The translations under genes were made by a program, and so were the position numbers. Shown in pieces: positions 1 through 5,345 of a stretch of DNA of 5,345 bases (position 1 is the stretch's first letter; the number at the start of each line of letters is the position of its first letter). The notes beneath the pieces were generated by a model. It made no database searches. It was not told the DNA's origin and saw only the letters and a program-made list of their open reading frames with translations. Source of the DNA: Prolixibacteraceae bacterium (GTDB lineage Bacteria > Bacteroidota > Bacteroidia > Bacteroidales > Prolixibacteraceae); assembly GCA_009782655.1 (NCBI GenBank), contig WRIQ01000096.1, positions 1 through 5,345 on the forward strand, read 5' to 3'.

Positions 1-819
1 GACTTCGAAGGAATTTTTCAGGCCATGGAAGGATATGGCGTTACCGTGCGTCTGCTCGACCCGCCGCTGCACGAATTTGTTCCCCACGAAGAAGTCAATC
101 AGGCGGAAATGGCCAAAGAGATGGGCGTTTCGGTAGAAGAAATAAAATATAAAGTTGAGTCGCTGCACGAATTTAACCCCATGTTGGGCCATCGTGGATG
201 CCGACTGGGGATCACCTATCCCGAAATTACCGAAATGCAGGCCCGCGCCATTATTGAGGCGGCTGTCAACCTGAAGTTAAAAGGCGTTGATGCGCGTCCC
301 GAAATCATGGTGCCGCTGGTGGGAACATTGAAGGAACTGGAATTGCAGATTAACATTATAAATGAAACCGCCGAAAAGGTTTTTGCCGAAAAAGGCGTCC
401 GCATGGATTATTTAGTGGGAACCATGATTGAAATTCCACGCGCCGCCCTCACAGCCGATAAAATTGCGGGTGTAGCCCAATTTTTCTCCTTCGGTACCAA
501 CGACCTCACGCAGATGACTTTTGGTTATTCGCGCGACGATGCAGGGAAATTCCTGCCCGTTTATCTTGAGAAAGGAATCCTGAAAAACGATCCTTTCCAG
601 ATTTTGGATCAGGAAGGTGTGGGACAATTGGTGCGCATGGGTTGCGAAAAAGGTCGCTCCACCCGCCCCGAACTTAAAATTGGCATTTGCGGTGAACATG
701 GCGGCGAACCGTCGTCGGTAGAATTTTGCAATTCCGTGGGAATGGATTATGTGAGCTGCTCGCCCTATCGTGTGCCGATTGCGCGTGTTGCAGCAGCACA
801 GGCAAACATCAAAGGTTGA
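1..819 (+). CDS. ppdK: Pyruvate, phosphate dikinase, C-terminal part (5' end outside window)
   Basis: Cytoplasmic enzyme interconverting pyruvate + ATP + Pi and PEP + AMP + PPi, linking glycolysis and gluconeogenesis. The frame is open from base 1 ([13 protein letters not shown]...), so the ATG at 25 is an internal methionine. The 272 visible codons correspond to the C-terminal pyruvate/PEP-binding TIM barrel, roughly the last third of a protein usually near 870-910 residues. Visible family hallmarks are LGHRGCRL with the substrate-binding Arg (codon 193-195), MIEIPRAAL with the Mg-binding Glu (430-432), SFGTNDLTQ with the Mg-binding Asp (502-504), and [12 protein letters not shown] with the catalytic Cys (688-690). 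The end, [17 protein letters not shown], is typical of the family. PEP synthase and PTS enzyme I share this fold, but the [18 protein letters not shown] stretch and the C-terminus are those of the dikinase. The residues seen here look intact. It ends at TGA 817-819, just before a strong terminator, so it is the last gene of its transcript. Confidence 0.97.
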   Translation, partial: DFEGIFQAMEGYGVTVRLLDPPLHEFVPHEEVNQAEMAKEMGVSVEEIKYKVESLHEFNPMLGHRGCRLGITYPEITEMQARAIIEAAVNLKLKGVDARPEIMVPLVGTLKELELQINIINETAEKVFAEKGVRMDYLVGTMIEIPRAALTADKIAGVAQFFSFGTNDLTQMTFGYSRDDAGKFLPVYLEKGILKNDPFQILDQEGVGQLVRMGCEKGRSTRPELKIGICGEHGGEPSSVEFCNSVGMDYVSCSPYRVPIARVAAAQANIKG

Positions 820-833
820 TAAACAATATCAAG

Positions 834-881
834 ATTAATAATAAAAAAAGCCTCTTTTCAGAGGCTTTTTTTATTATTAAT
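834..881. terminator. Bidirectional intrinsic terminator, 22-bp perfect stem
   Basis: Bases 834-855 are perfectly complementary to 860-881 around a TTTC loop. The GC core is GCCTCT/AGAGGC (850-855 / 860-865). A run of seven A (843-849) sits before it and seven T (866-872) after it, so the hairpin gives a core stem plus U-tract on either strand. It begins 15 bases after the dikinase stop. On the plus strand it should end the dikinase transcript. On the minus strand it is the first canonical terminator downstream of the mannosidase, about 200 bases past that gene's stop. Termination on each strand is inferred from the structure. Confidence 0.92.
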
Positions 882-913
882 GTATATAATACGGTTTTTT
901 ATCGGTGAAAACA

Positions 914-1069
914 CATTACACAATATTTGCTGGAATGGGTAACATGACTGCGCCGCGGAGCGGCGCATGACCGGATTGAAACCTTCCAAAACCGCAAGCT
1001 TTCGCACACGGCTAAAAACGCTCTATCGCTCTGCGATTTTCATTACCCACATGTTGATATAATGTAATG
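914..1069. repeat. Nested imperfect inverted repeat element
   Basis: CATTACA (914-920) pairs with TGTAATG (1063-1069). After a two-base mismatch ATAT (923-926) pairs with ATAT (1057-1060). TGGGTAA (936-942) pairs with TTACCCA (1043-1049). The arms enclose the GC-rich hairpin at 949-967. A competing local stem is CATTAC 1041-1046 with GTAATG 1064-1069. The element could be a small non-autonomous mobile or REP-like repeat, or a folded 3' UTR of the mannosidase transcript. It has no coding content that I can support. Confidence 0.4.
949..967. repeat. GC-rich 8-bp hairpin with GGA loop
   Basis: TGCGCCGC (949-956) and GCGGCGCA (960-967) are perfectly complementary around GGA. Neither side is followed by a T-run, so it is not a canonical intrinsic terminator. 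It could still fold in the 3' UTR of the minus-strand mannosidase transcript, about 115 bases past that stop. REP-like palindromes often look like this, but one copy in one window cannot prove a dispersed repeat. Confidence 0.6.
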
Positions 1070-1080
1070 AGGCATTTCAA

Positions 1081-4000
1081 CTAAAAAACAGAAAATTCAT
1101 AAATACGAACCGTGTTTCCTTCGCTTTGGTCGGGTTTGGTTACCAGCAGTCGCACAAAGCGTGTTTTTACGGGCGTTTTCAGAAGCCTTTCGGTTTCGAG
1201 TGCGGTATTGTCATATACCGTGTCGACGGTTTGCCATTCGTCGCCTTCGTTGAGTTTCACCTGCAGACTGTATTCTTTGGCTATCCAGTCTAAATTTTCC
1301 AGCCCGGCATGGAAAACATACCATCCGTGAATCTCTTCGGTTTCTTCCATATCCACGGCAATAAATTTTGGACGGACATCGCTCACATCGCACCATTTGG
1401 TGGTGATATTATCGTCGAGGGCCTGTTCGGCACTTTCTCTGCGGTTGATTTCGCCGCTACGGTCTACAACCGTTTTCCCGGCGACAAGATTTTTCCTTGC
1501 AAAACCTTCATCATCGGCATTTTTCAGCAGAAGGTTTACCTTCATCAAATCGGTGGCCGGAACAACAGCATTGTTGACGTCCTGCGCTACCGTGGCGGCA
1601 AAAACCACAACACGCGGATTATCAGGCAAAAATAGCTTTTTCGAATTTGCCGGAATGTCGAGTGCGATGCTGAACATATACGTGAACTCATAGGGGACGT
1701 CGCGATTTTGAATCATGTTGTGCTTGTGTGTACCTGCGTAAGCAATATCGGCGTTTTTCAGATAGCCGACAGTATGGTCGGTGTGTCCCCATTGTCCGAC
1801 AAAGCCGGTATACGAAGGAATCATAACCGGATATTCTTTGTTGTCGACGGTGAAGGTTTCCATCAAATCGTGCTGTGTCGATGCGGCCAACAGGTATAGG
1901 CGATTGTAATTTCCGGCAGGCAGGTCGATGGTGTCGCGGCGGCTTTTAATGCCATTGGGTGCATCGGGTTGGCCAAGTTGAAAATTAATTCCTTTGAAAT
2001 CAATTTCTTGGGGCAGCAGTTCCGAAGCAAACGAATTACCTTTCCCATCGAAATTGGCGTCTGTGCGGAAAGCGTTGTACGACGAAGTTTTGGTATTAAA
2101 GGGTAGCGCTATGGCAACCTGTTCCACGGGAGCTGCTTTTTGTGCCGGCGCTTTCAGCTTCAACTTAAAACTCTTCATGGAGTAGGGTTTTATTTCGAAG
2201 CTCAGTTTGTTACCCGAAAAGGAGGCCGCGCCTTTCACATCTTCAACGCCGTTAATTTCTTGCGCCGAGGCGATTTCCGCAGCAAATGCGATATTGGCTT
2301 TCTGGGCTGATTTCCCGGTGGTTTCGTAAAAACGAACTACAATCTCGTCCGATTTTTCCGCCTGTTTGACGGCTTTCAGAATCACATTTTCGTTGTCGGA
2401 AGAGATAAAAGAAAACGATTTTCCCAGCGTTCCTGTATGGGCGGGAGCCATGAAAGCATATAAAGGCTGGTTCAGAATTTCGGCTTTGCGGACGGTTTCC
2501 CCGACGCGGTAGTCGCCCTGATGTCCCATGATGGAGTAGGTAAACGTATGACGGCCAAAATCCTGCTTGTTCTGGTATGCGTATCCGCCGCGGGTTTTAG
2601 GCGTGTGAAGCAGTGTCAGTCGGAGTGTGTTGTCGTTGGGTTTGTCCCAGCCGTATTTGCTATTGTTCATAATGGAAATGCCGTATGATCCGTCTTTGGC
2701 TGTCAGGTCGGCCCACTGTTGCGCGTGGACTTCATATTCGATATCGGTATTATTACCGCGTGCCACTGTGCCTACTCCCAAATCGTAAATCGCTTCCTCG
2801 TTGGAGGCGCTCAATGGAAATTCCGCTTTCAGCAAGGCATTGGTCGATTGCCAAAAAATATCGTTGACAATATCTATTCTGTCGCTTTGCCCGCCTTCTG
2901 TCAGTCTGATATATTGTTTAAATGTGGAATCGCCGAATTTGCGTTCTACACAAACCGAAACCCTGACGGGGCCATTTTCAACCACCGAAATTTTCACATC
3001 GTCGGTAACGGAGGCAGGCGCCTTATCGATTTCCCTTTTCAGAATTTCCCATGCAGGCCACGAAAATGATTCGTTTTCCGTGAAAAAAGCCAAACGTATT
3101 GCCTTGCCGTTTTCGACCAGCTCGCGGTTGTTCCGTTTGTCGATTATCGAAGCAATGTCGCCGTGGGCGTCGAGCGCGATTTTATAGACGCTGTTTTCCA
3201 GTTCTTTGGTTGTCGCTTTCAGGGTTTTGGCGTCGGGAGAATTTCCGTCCGTACGTATATCGTAAACCACATAACCTACCGAAGGCGCCGCCGCCGAAAT
3301 CAGCATTTTCACTTTTCCGTTTTGGTTTTCAACAATCTGGCTGGGAACCTGTGTGCCGTTTTCGTTGTAAACCGAAATTATTGAAGCGGCTTTGGGCAGT
3401 GCAAATTCGATTTCCACAATGTCGGAAACGGGAGCGCCGACAGGGTTATAGATCACCAGCGGCAATCCTTTTACGTGGGTGTCGAGCATACGCGCTACGG
3501 CGCCCACCGAACTCGACAAAACATTGGCGAATTGCTGCAACGAAATCAGCTCGTCGTTCCACGAAAATTCGTAGGCACGCGGAATGCTCGTTCCTGTCAG
3601 GTCGTCGTGAAACTGATGCCATACAAATCGTTTCCATGCTTCGGTCAGCGTATTTTTCTGATATGGCAACGCGCCAAGCCAGTCGCCCATTACGGAACTT
3701 CTCTCGGCGGCGTCGGCCAGCAACTCGTTGCGGCGGTTGTAGAATTTCATGGCCGCCTGCGACGTGTAACATCCCGTGCCATGTACATCCATGAGCAGCT
3801 CTCCCTTGTGAACCGGCAATTCGGGGTGTTTGTCGAACGGGAGGTAATCCTGGTAAAGCTGTCCGCTGGTTGCGCTGATAATTTTCACAGGGCCGTCGCC
3901 TTTGAGCCCTTTTTCGAGCGCGCGCACCGATTCTATGGTGGGAGCGCCGCCGGTGTCGCCGGTTCCGTAGTAGTGATATACCGTTTTTATGGGACTTTGT

Positions 4001-4680
4001 TCTGTAAAGCGCATCAGTTGGCGGCTGTGGCTCAAATCTTCGTCGCGCCATTTGGTGGTGTAGTTGTGCGCGTCGGCGACCAGCATAATGCGTGCACCAT
4101 CGACACCTTCCCACAAACCGATTTCAAAAGGTATTTTACTGTTGCCGTAAAAGGGTTTGTTACGCCATTGCAGTTTTTGTGTCGAGAAGCCGATAAGTCC
4201 GGAGTGCGATGCAATGGTGGGCAAAGTCCAGCCGAAGCCGAAGCAGTCGGGAAGAAAAATATCGTTGGACTCAACGCCGAATTCATCGCGGAAAAAATGC
4301 TGCCCGTATAAGATATTACGCGTAAATGATTCGGGCGACGGAACGTTGGTATCGTTGGCGTCCCAAGTGCTGCCGGTAACATGCCAGCGGCCTTCAGCAA
4401 TATATTTTTTTATCAATTCATATTGGTGGGGAAAATACTCTTTCATCCAGTAGTATTTTATCCCACCTTCGAAATTGAAAATGTAACTGGGATATTTTCC
4501 CAAAAGAAAAAGATTCTGATTGAGGGTTTTGGGAATGTAGTCGTTGATGGATTTTTGTACATCCCAATTCCATTGGGAATCGAAATGCGCATTGGAAACC
4601 AAATACGCTTTTTGTTGCTGTGCTGCAACATGAAAAGCGCCTGCAATCAATAAGGCAATTGCAATAATCGTTTTTTTCAT
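1081..4680 (-). CDS. Exported GH38 alpha-mannosidase with C-terminal F5/8 type C domain
   Basis: Glycoside hydrolase family 38 enzyme, expected to release alpha-linked mannose from N-glycans or mannans with retention, using a Zn-type metal. The chosen ATG (4678-4680) starts MKKTIIAIALLIAGAFHVAA, a type I signal peptide with likely cleavage near residue 20-21. There is no lipobox Cys, so the product is probably periplasmic or secreted. The GH38 catalytic barrel spans about 25-300, with metal ligands His32 and Asp34 (NAHFDSQWNWD), EGRWHVTGSTW near 96-106, and nucleophile Asp145 (LPDCFGFG). The helical middle domain spans about 305-385, with metal ligand His358 (WHQFHDDLTGTS). GH38 C-terminal beta domains cover about 400-845. 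A further beta-rich, jelly-roll-like region lies at about 858-1055 (ANFDGKGNSF). The last ~140 residues are discoidin-like (GEINRRESAEQALDDN, TTKWCD, IYEFSVF). At 1199 residues it is longer than single-module GH38 enzymes because of these added domains. The active site looks complete. The exact linkage cannot be told, and no SusC/SusD genes are visible. Confidence 0.93.
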   Translation of the reverse strand: MKKTIIAIALLIAGAFHVAAQQQKAYLVSNAHFDSQWNWDVQKSINDYIPKTLNQNLFLLGKYPSYIFNFEGGIKYYWMKEYFPHQYELIKKYIAEGRWHVTGSTWDANDTNVPSPESFTRNILYGQHFFRDEFGVESNDIFLPDCFGFGWTLPTIASHSGLIGFSTQKLQWRNKPFYGNSKIPFEIGLWEGVDGARIMLVADAHNYTTKWRDEDLSHSRQLMRFTEQSPIKTVYHYYGTGDTGGAPTIESVRALEKGLKGDGPVKIISATSGQLYQDYLPFDKHPELPVHKGELLMDVHGTGCYTSQAAMKFYNRRNELLADAAERSSVMGDWLGALPYQKNTLTEAWKRFVWHQFHDDLTGTSIPRAYEFSWNDELISLQQFANVLSSSVGAVARMLDTHVKGLPLVIYNPVGAPVSDIVEIEFALPKAASIISVYNENGTQVPSQIVENQNGKVKMLISAAAPSVGYVVYDIRTDGNSPDAKTLKATTKELENSVYKIALDAHGDIASIIDKRNNRELVENGKAIRLAFFTENESFSWPAWEILKREIDKAPASVTDDVKISVVENGPVRVSVCVERKFGDSTFKQYIRLTEGGQSDRIDIVNDIFWQSTNALLKAEFPLSASNEEAIYDLGVGTVARGNNTDIEYEVHAQQWADLTAKDGSYGISIMNNSKYGWDKPNDNTLRLTLLHTPKTRGGYAYQNKQDFGRHTFTYSIMGHQGDYRVGETVRKAEILNQPLYAFMAPAHTGTLGKSFSFISSDNENVILKAVKQAEKSDEIVVRFYETTGKSAQKANIAFAAEIASAQEINGVEDVKGAASFSGNKLSFEIKPYSMKSFKLKLKAPAQKAAPVEQVAIALPFNTKTSSYNAFRTDANFDGKGNSFASELLPQEIDFKGINFQLGQPDAPNGIKSRRDTIDLPAGNYNRLYLLAASTQHDLMETFTVDNKEYPVMIPSYTGFVGQWGHTDHTVGYLKNADIAYAGTHKHNMIQNRDVPYEFTYMFSIALDIPANSKKLFLPDNPRVVVFAATVAQDVNNAVVPATDLMKVNLLLKNADDEGFARKNLVAGKTVVDRSGEINRRESAEQALDDNITTKWCDVSDVRPKFIAVDMEETEEIHGWYVFHAGLENLDWIAKEYSLQVKLNEGDEWQTVDTVYDNTALETERLLKTPVKTRFVRLLVTKPDQSEGNTVRIYEFSVF

Positions 4681-4720
4681 CTTGGTATAAATTAAAAAGT
4701 TTAAAGATTTACGAAGTAAA

Positions 4721-4787
4721 ATCACTAAAAAACAGCAAGTTAAATCCTTGTCGATTTCTGAAATTACCCGACAGCAATTTTAGTGAT
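4721..4787. repeat. 10-bp inverted repeat in mannosidase leader
   Basis: ATCACTAAAA (4721-4730) is perfectly complementary to TTTTAGTGAT (4778-4787), with 47 bases between the arms. ACAGCAA occurs in the same orientation just inside both arms (4732-4738 and 4771-4777). Between them lies a small palindrome, ATTTC-T-GAAAT (4754-4764). The distal arm overlaps the candidate -7 box of the mannosidase promoter and the proximal arm lies in the predicted 5' UTR. The pair could be an operator for a dimeric regulator or the base of a leader stem. Function is inferred; only the symmetry is observed. Confidence 0.45.
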
Positions 4788-4806
4788 ATTCTGCCGAAAA
4801 TGCAAA
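4775..4806 (-). promoter_or_regulatory. Candidate Bacteroidota-type promoter for the mannosidase
   Basis: On the minus strand TTTG (4806-4803) is followed, after exactly 20 bases, by TAAAATTG (4782-4775). This matches the Bacteroidota primary sigma pattern, TTTG at -33 and TAnnTTTG at -7, with one mismatch in the -7 box. Transcription would begin near 4768-4772 and give a 5' leader of about 90 bases before the ATG at 4680. It lies between the estimated IS end and the gene, so the mannosidase probably keeps its own promoter despite the insertion upstream. Confidence 0.5.
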
Positions 4807-4910
4807 TGGAAAATAATTGCAATGAGCGATGCGCTACACAGGGTCTCAAGCCGGGTTTTACGTGTTGGCATAAAGAAGTTTTCTCAGGGAGGATTTTTAA
4901 AAATCTGTTT

Positions 4911-4933
4911 TTAAATTGGCATTGTCAATTTAA
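4911..4933. repeat. 8-bp inverted repeat over the transposase stop codon
   Basis: TTAAATTG (4911-4918) pairs perfectly with CAATTTAA (4926-4933) around a 7-base loop, and the transposase TGA lies at the inner edge of one arm. A 14-bp perfect palindrome, GATTTTTAAAAATC, follows at 4892-4905 on the downstream side of the gene. Neither has a GC-rich stem with a T-run, so they are poor intrinsic terminators. Such folds near an IS end may limit transcription entering or leaving the element, but that is speculation. Confidence 0.45.
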
Positions 4934-5345
4934 TGTATAAATCCCATTATTTAGTTTCAACATCAGCAAGTTCAAGGAGATTTCAATCATAAATGTTGCC
5001 TTACTGTAACATTTACTTTTTCGCTTAAATCTCGCCAAATAATGTCGTATTCGGCTGTTGTACCCTTCAACAGTATAAGTCTCTGCTTTCGTTTGCAAGT
5101 GTTTTTCAATGGGAATAAACTCCTCGTAACTCTTCCAGTAATCAGACGCATAGTAGTTGACATTCATTTCTTTAATACTGTTCCATAAAACTAATCCTGT
5201 TTCTGTCGACCTGTCCCCACAGACAAAAGAGATAAACCGTTTTCCATATCTATCAACAGCAATCCATATCCATCGGTAGTTTTTTTTCGACCAACATAAC
5301 TGTGAAGCTCATCTAATTCCATTACTTGTACAAGTTTGGAATTGC
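4925..5345 (-). CDS. IS1-family DDE transposase, C-terminal part, with -1 frameshift site
   Basis: Catalytic part of an IS1-type transposase, which cuts and joins the ends of its own element. The start lies beyond the right edge. The upstream frame reads NSKLVQVMELDELHSYVGRKK (first catalytic Asp at 5313-5311). The downstream frame continues NYRWIWIAVDRYGKRF, then YASDYWKSYEEF (second Asp, 5143-5141), then YTVEGYNSRIRHYLARFKRK (Glu, 5068-5066), and ends at TGA 4927-4925. This matches the IS1 InsB order (EMDEQWGYV, TDGWPLY, RIERHNLNLR). The two frames meet at eight A residues on the coding strand (5287-5280). Slipping back one base after CGA AAA AAA gives AAC TAC CGA TGG and an unbroken 139-residue product. 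Without the slip, translation ends at TAG 5193-5191. IS1 itself makes its transposase by -1 frameshifting on an A-rich heptamer, so a programmed event is plausible. An inactivating indel or sequencing error is the alternative. The ATG at 5167 is internal, not a true start. Confidence 0.88.
5280..5287 (-). promoter_or_regulatory. Putative -1 ribosomal frameshift site (A8 run)
   Basis: In the upstream frame the coding strand reads CGA AAA AAA ACT, containing the slippery heptamer A AAA AAA. A -1 shift moves directly into the frame with the second catalytic Asp and the Glu. No convincing upstream Shine-Dalgarno-like stimulator or downstream pseudoknot was seen by eye. In IS1 the corresponding site lies before the first catalytic Asp, whereas here it lies about eight codons after it. 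Confidence 0.5.

Larger units (their letters stand above)
882..1080. other. Non-coding intergenic stretch between convergent genes
   Basis: This 199-base stretch separates the dikinase terminator from the mannosidase stop. Several frames are open by chance, but none has a credible start, ribosome site or recognisable protein. It contains a GC-rich hairpin (949-967) inside longer imperfect inverted repeats (914-942 with 1043-1069). Its middle part (about 968-1040) is richer in G+C than the AT-rich edges. No promoter of the TTTG/TAnnTTTG type was found on either strand. The symmetrical layout suggests a structured RNA end or a remnant of a dispersed repeat, but this is inference. Confidence 0.7.
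4841..5345 (-). mobile_element. IS1-family insertion sequence, 3' part (other end outside window)
   Basis: The transposase at 4925-5345 defines the element. The region is clearly more AT-rich than the mannosidase gene. The end near 4841 is an estimate: IS1-family ends commonly begin with GG, and GGGTCTCAAGCCGGG starts here, 84 bases past the transposase stop. The opposite end and the target duplication are outside the window, so neither the terminal inverted repeat nor the exact boundary can be confirmed. Confidence 0.5.

Noticed and set aside
726..908. 60-residue plus-strand frame crossing the dikinase end and the terminator
   Set aside because: It overlaps the conserved dikinase C-terminus in another frame and its tail is translated terminator hairpin.
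900..1050. Minus-strand open frames through the intergenic element (for example one reading SRVRKLAVLEGF)
   Set aside because: More than one frame is open by chance because stops are rare here; no start with a ribosome site, and the palindromes explain the sequence better.
3099..3794. 231-residue plus-strand open frame opposite the mannosidase, and overlapping shorter ones
   Set aside because: Very rich in Arg, Pro and Ser with no domain; explained by the codon use of the gene on the other strand.
3446..4114. 222-residue minus-strand frame inside the mannosidase gene
   Set aside because: Same-strand alternative frame, Arg/His rich and without motifs, while the main frame holds all GH38 catalytic residues.
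3475..4311. 278-residue plus-strand open frame opposite the mannosidase
   Set aside because: It lies wholly antisense to the conserved GH38 catalytic region, has composition typical of a shadow frame and no recognisable motif.
4706..4723. Small hairpin TTTAC-GAA-GTAAA in the mannosidase 5' leader
   Set aside because: Only five AT-rich pairs; too weak to support a regulatory claim by itself.
4678..4725. Upstream ATG (4723-4725) adding 15 residues to the mannosidase
   Set aside because: It would put MILLRKSLNFLIYTK before a textbook signal peptide that begins at the second Met (4678-4680).
4764..4871. 35-residue minus-strand open frame starting MPTRKTRLETL
   Set aside because: It spans the estimated IS end and the mannosidase promoter, has no ribosome site and matches no family I recognise.

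Overview
The window looks like a chromosomal piece from a Bacteroidales-type member of the Bacteroidota. The reasons are the sequences of the encoded proteins, a candidate promoter of the Bacteroidota type (TTTG, then a TAnnTTTG-like box 20 bases later), no clear Shine-Dalgarno site before the large gene, and an IS1-family transposase of the Bacteroidota kind. The species cannot be named from the sequence.

Layout. Positions 1-819 (+) hold the last 272 codons of pyruvate, phosphate dikinase, whose 5' part lies outside the window. A perfect 22-bp inverted repeat at 834-881 follows and can serve as a terminator in both directions. Positions 882-1080 are non-coding and contain a GC-rich hairpin nested inside longer imperfect inverted repeats. 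Positions 1081-4680 (-) encode a 1199-residue exported GH38 alpha-mannosidase with an extra jelly-roll-like domain and a C-terminal F5/8 type C (discoidin) domain. Its leader region at 4681-4840 carries a plausible promoter whose -7 box lies in one arm of a 10-bp inverted repeat. From about 4841 to the right edge lies the 3' part of an IS1-family insertion sequence, with its transposase on the minus strand.

How the parts relate. The dikinase and the mannosidase are convergent and share the intergenic space at 820-1080. They are not an operon: one is central carbon metabolism, the other is export-linked glycan breakdown. The IS lies upstream of the mannosidase and points the same way, so read-through from the IS could add to mannosidase expression.

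The most interesting point is in the transposase. The two catalytic halves are in different frames, joined at a run of eight A residues on the coding strand. A -1 slip there restores an intact IS1-type catalytic core with both aspartates and the glutamate. This could be programmed frameshifting, an inactivating indel or a homopolymer sequencing error. I see no CRISPR array, tRNA, rRNA or clearly new multi-gene system here.
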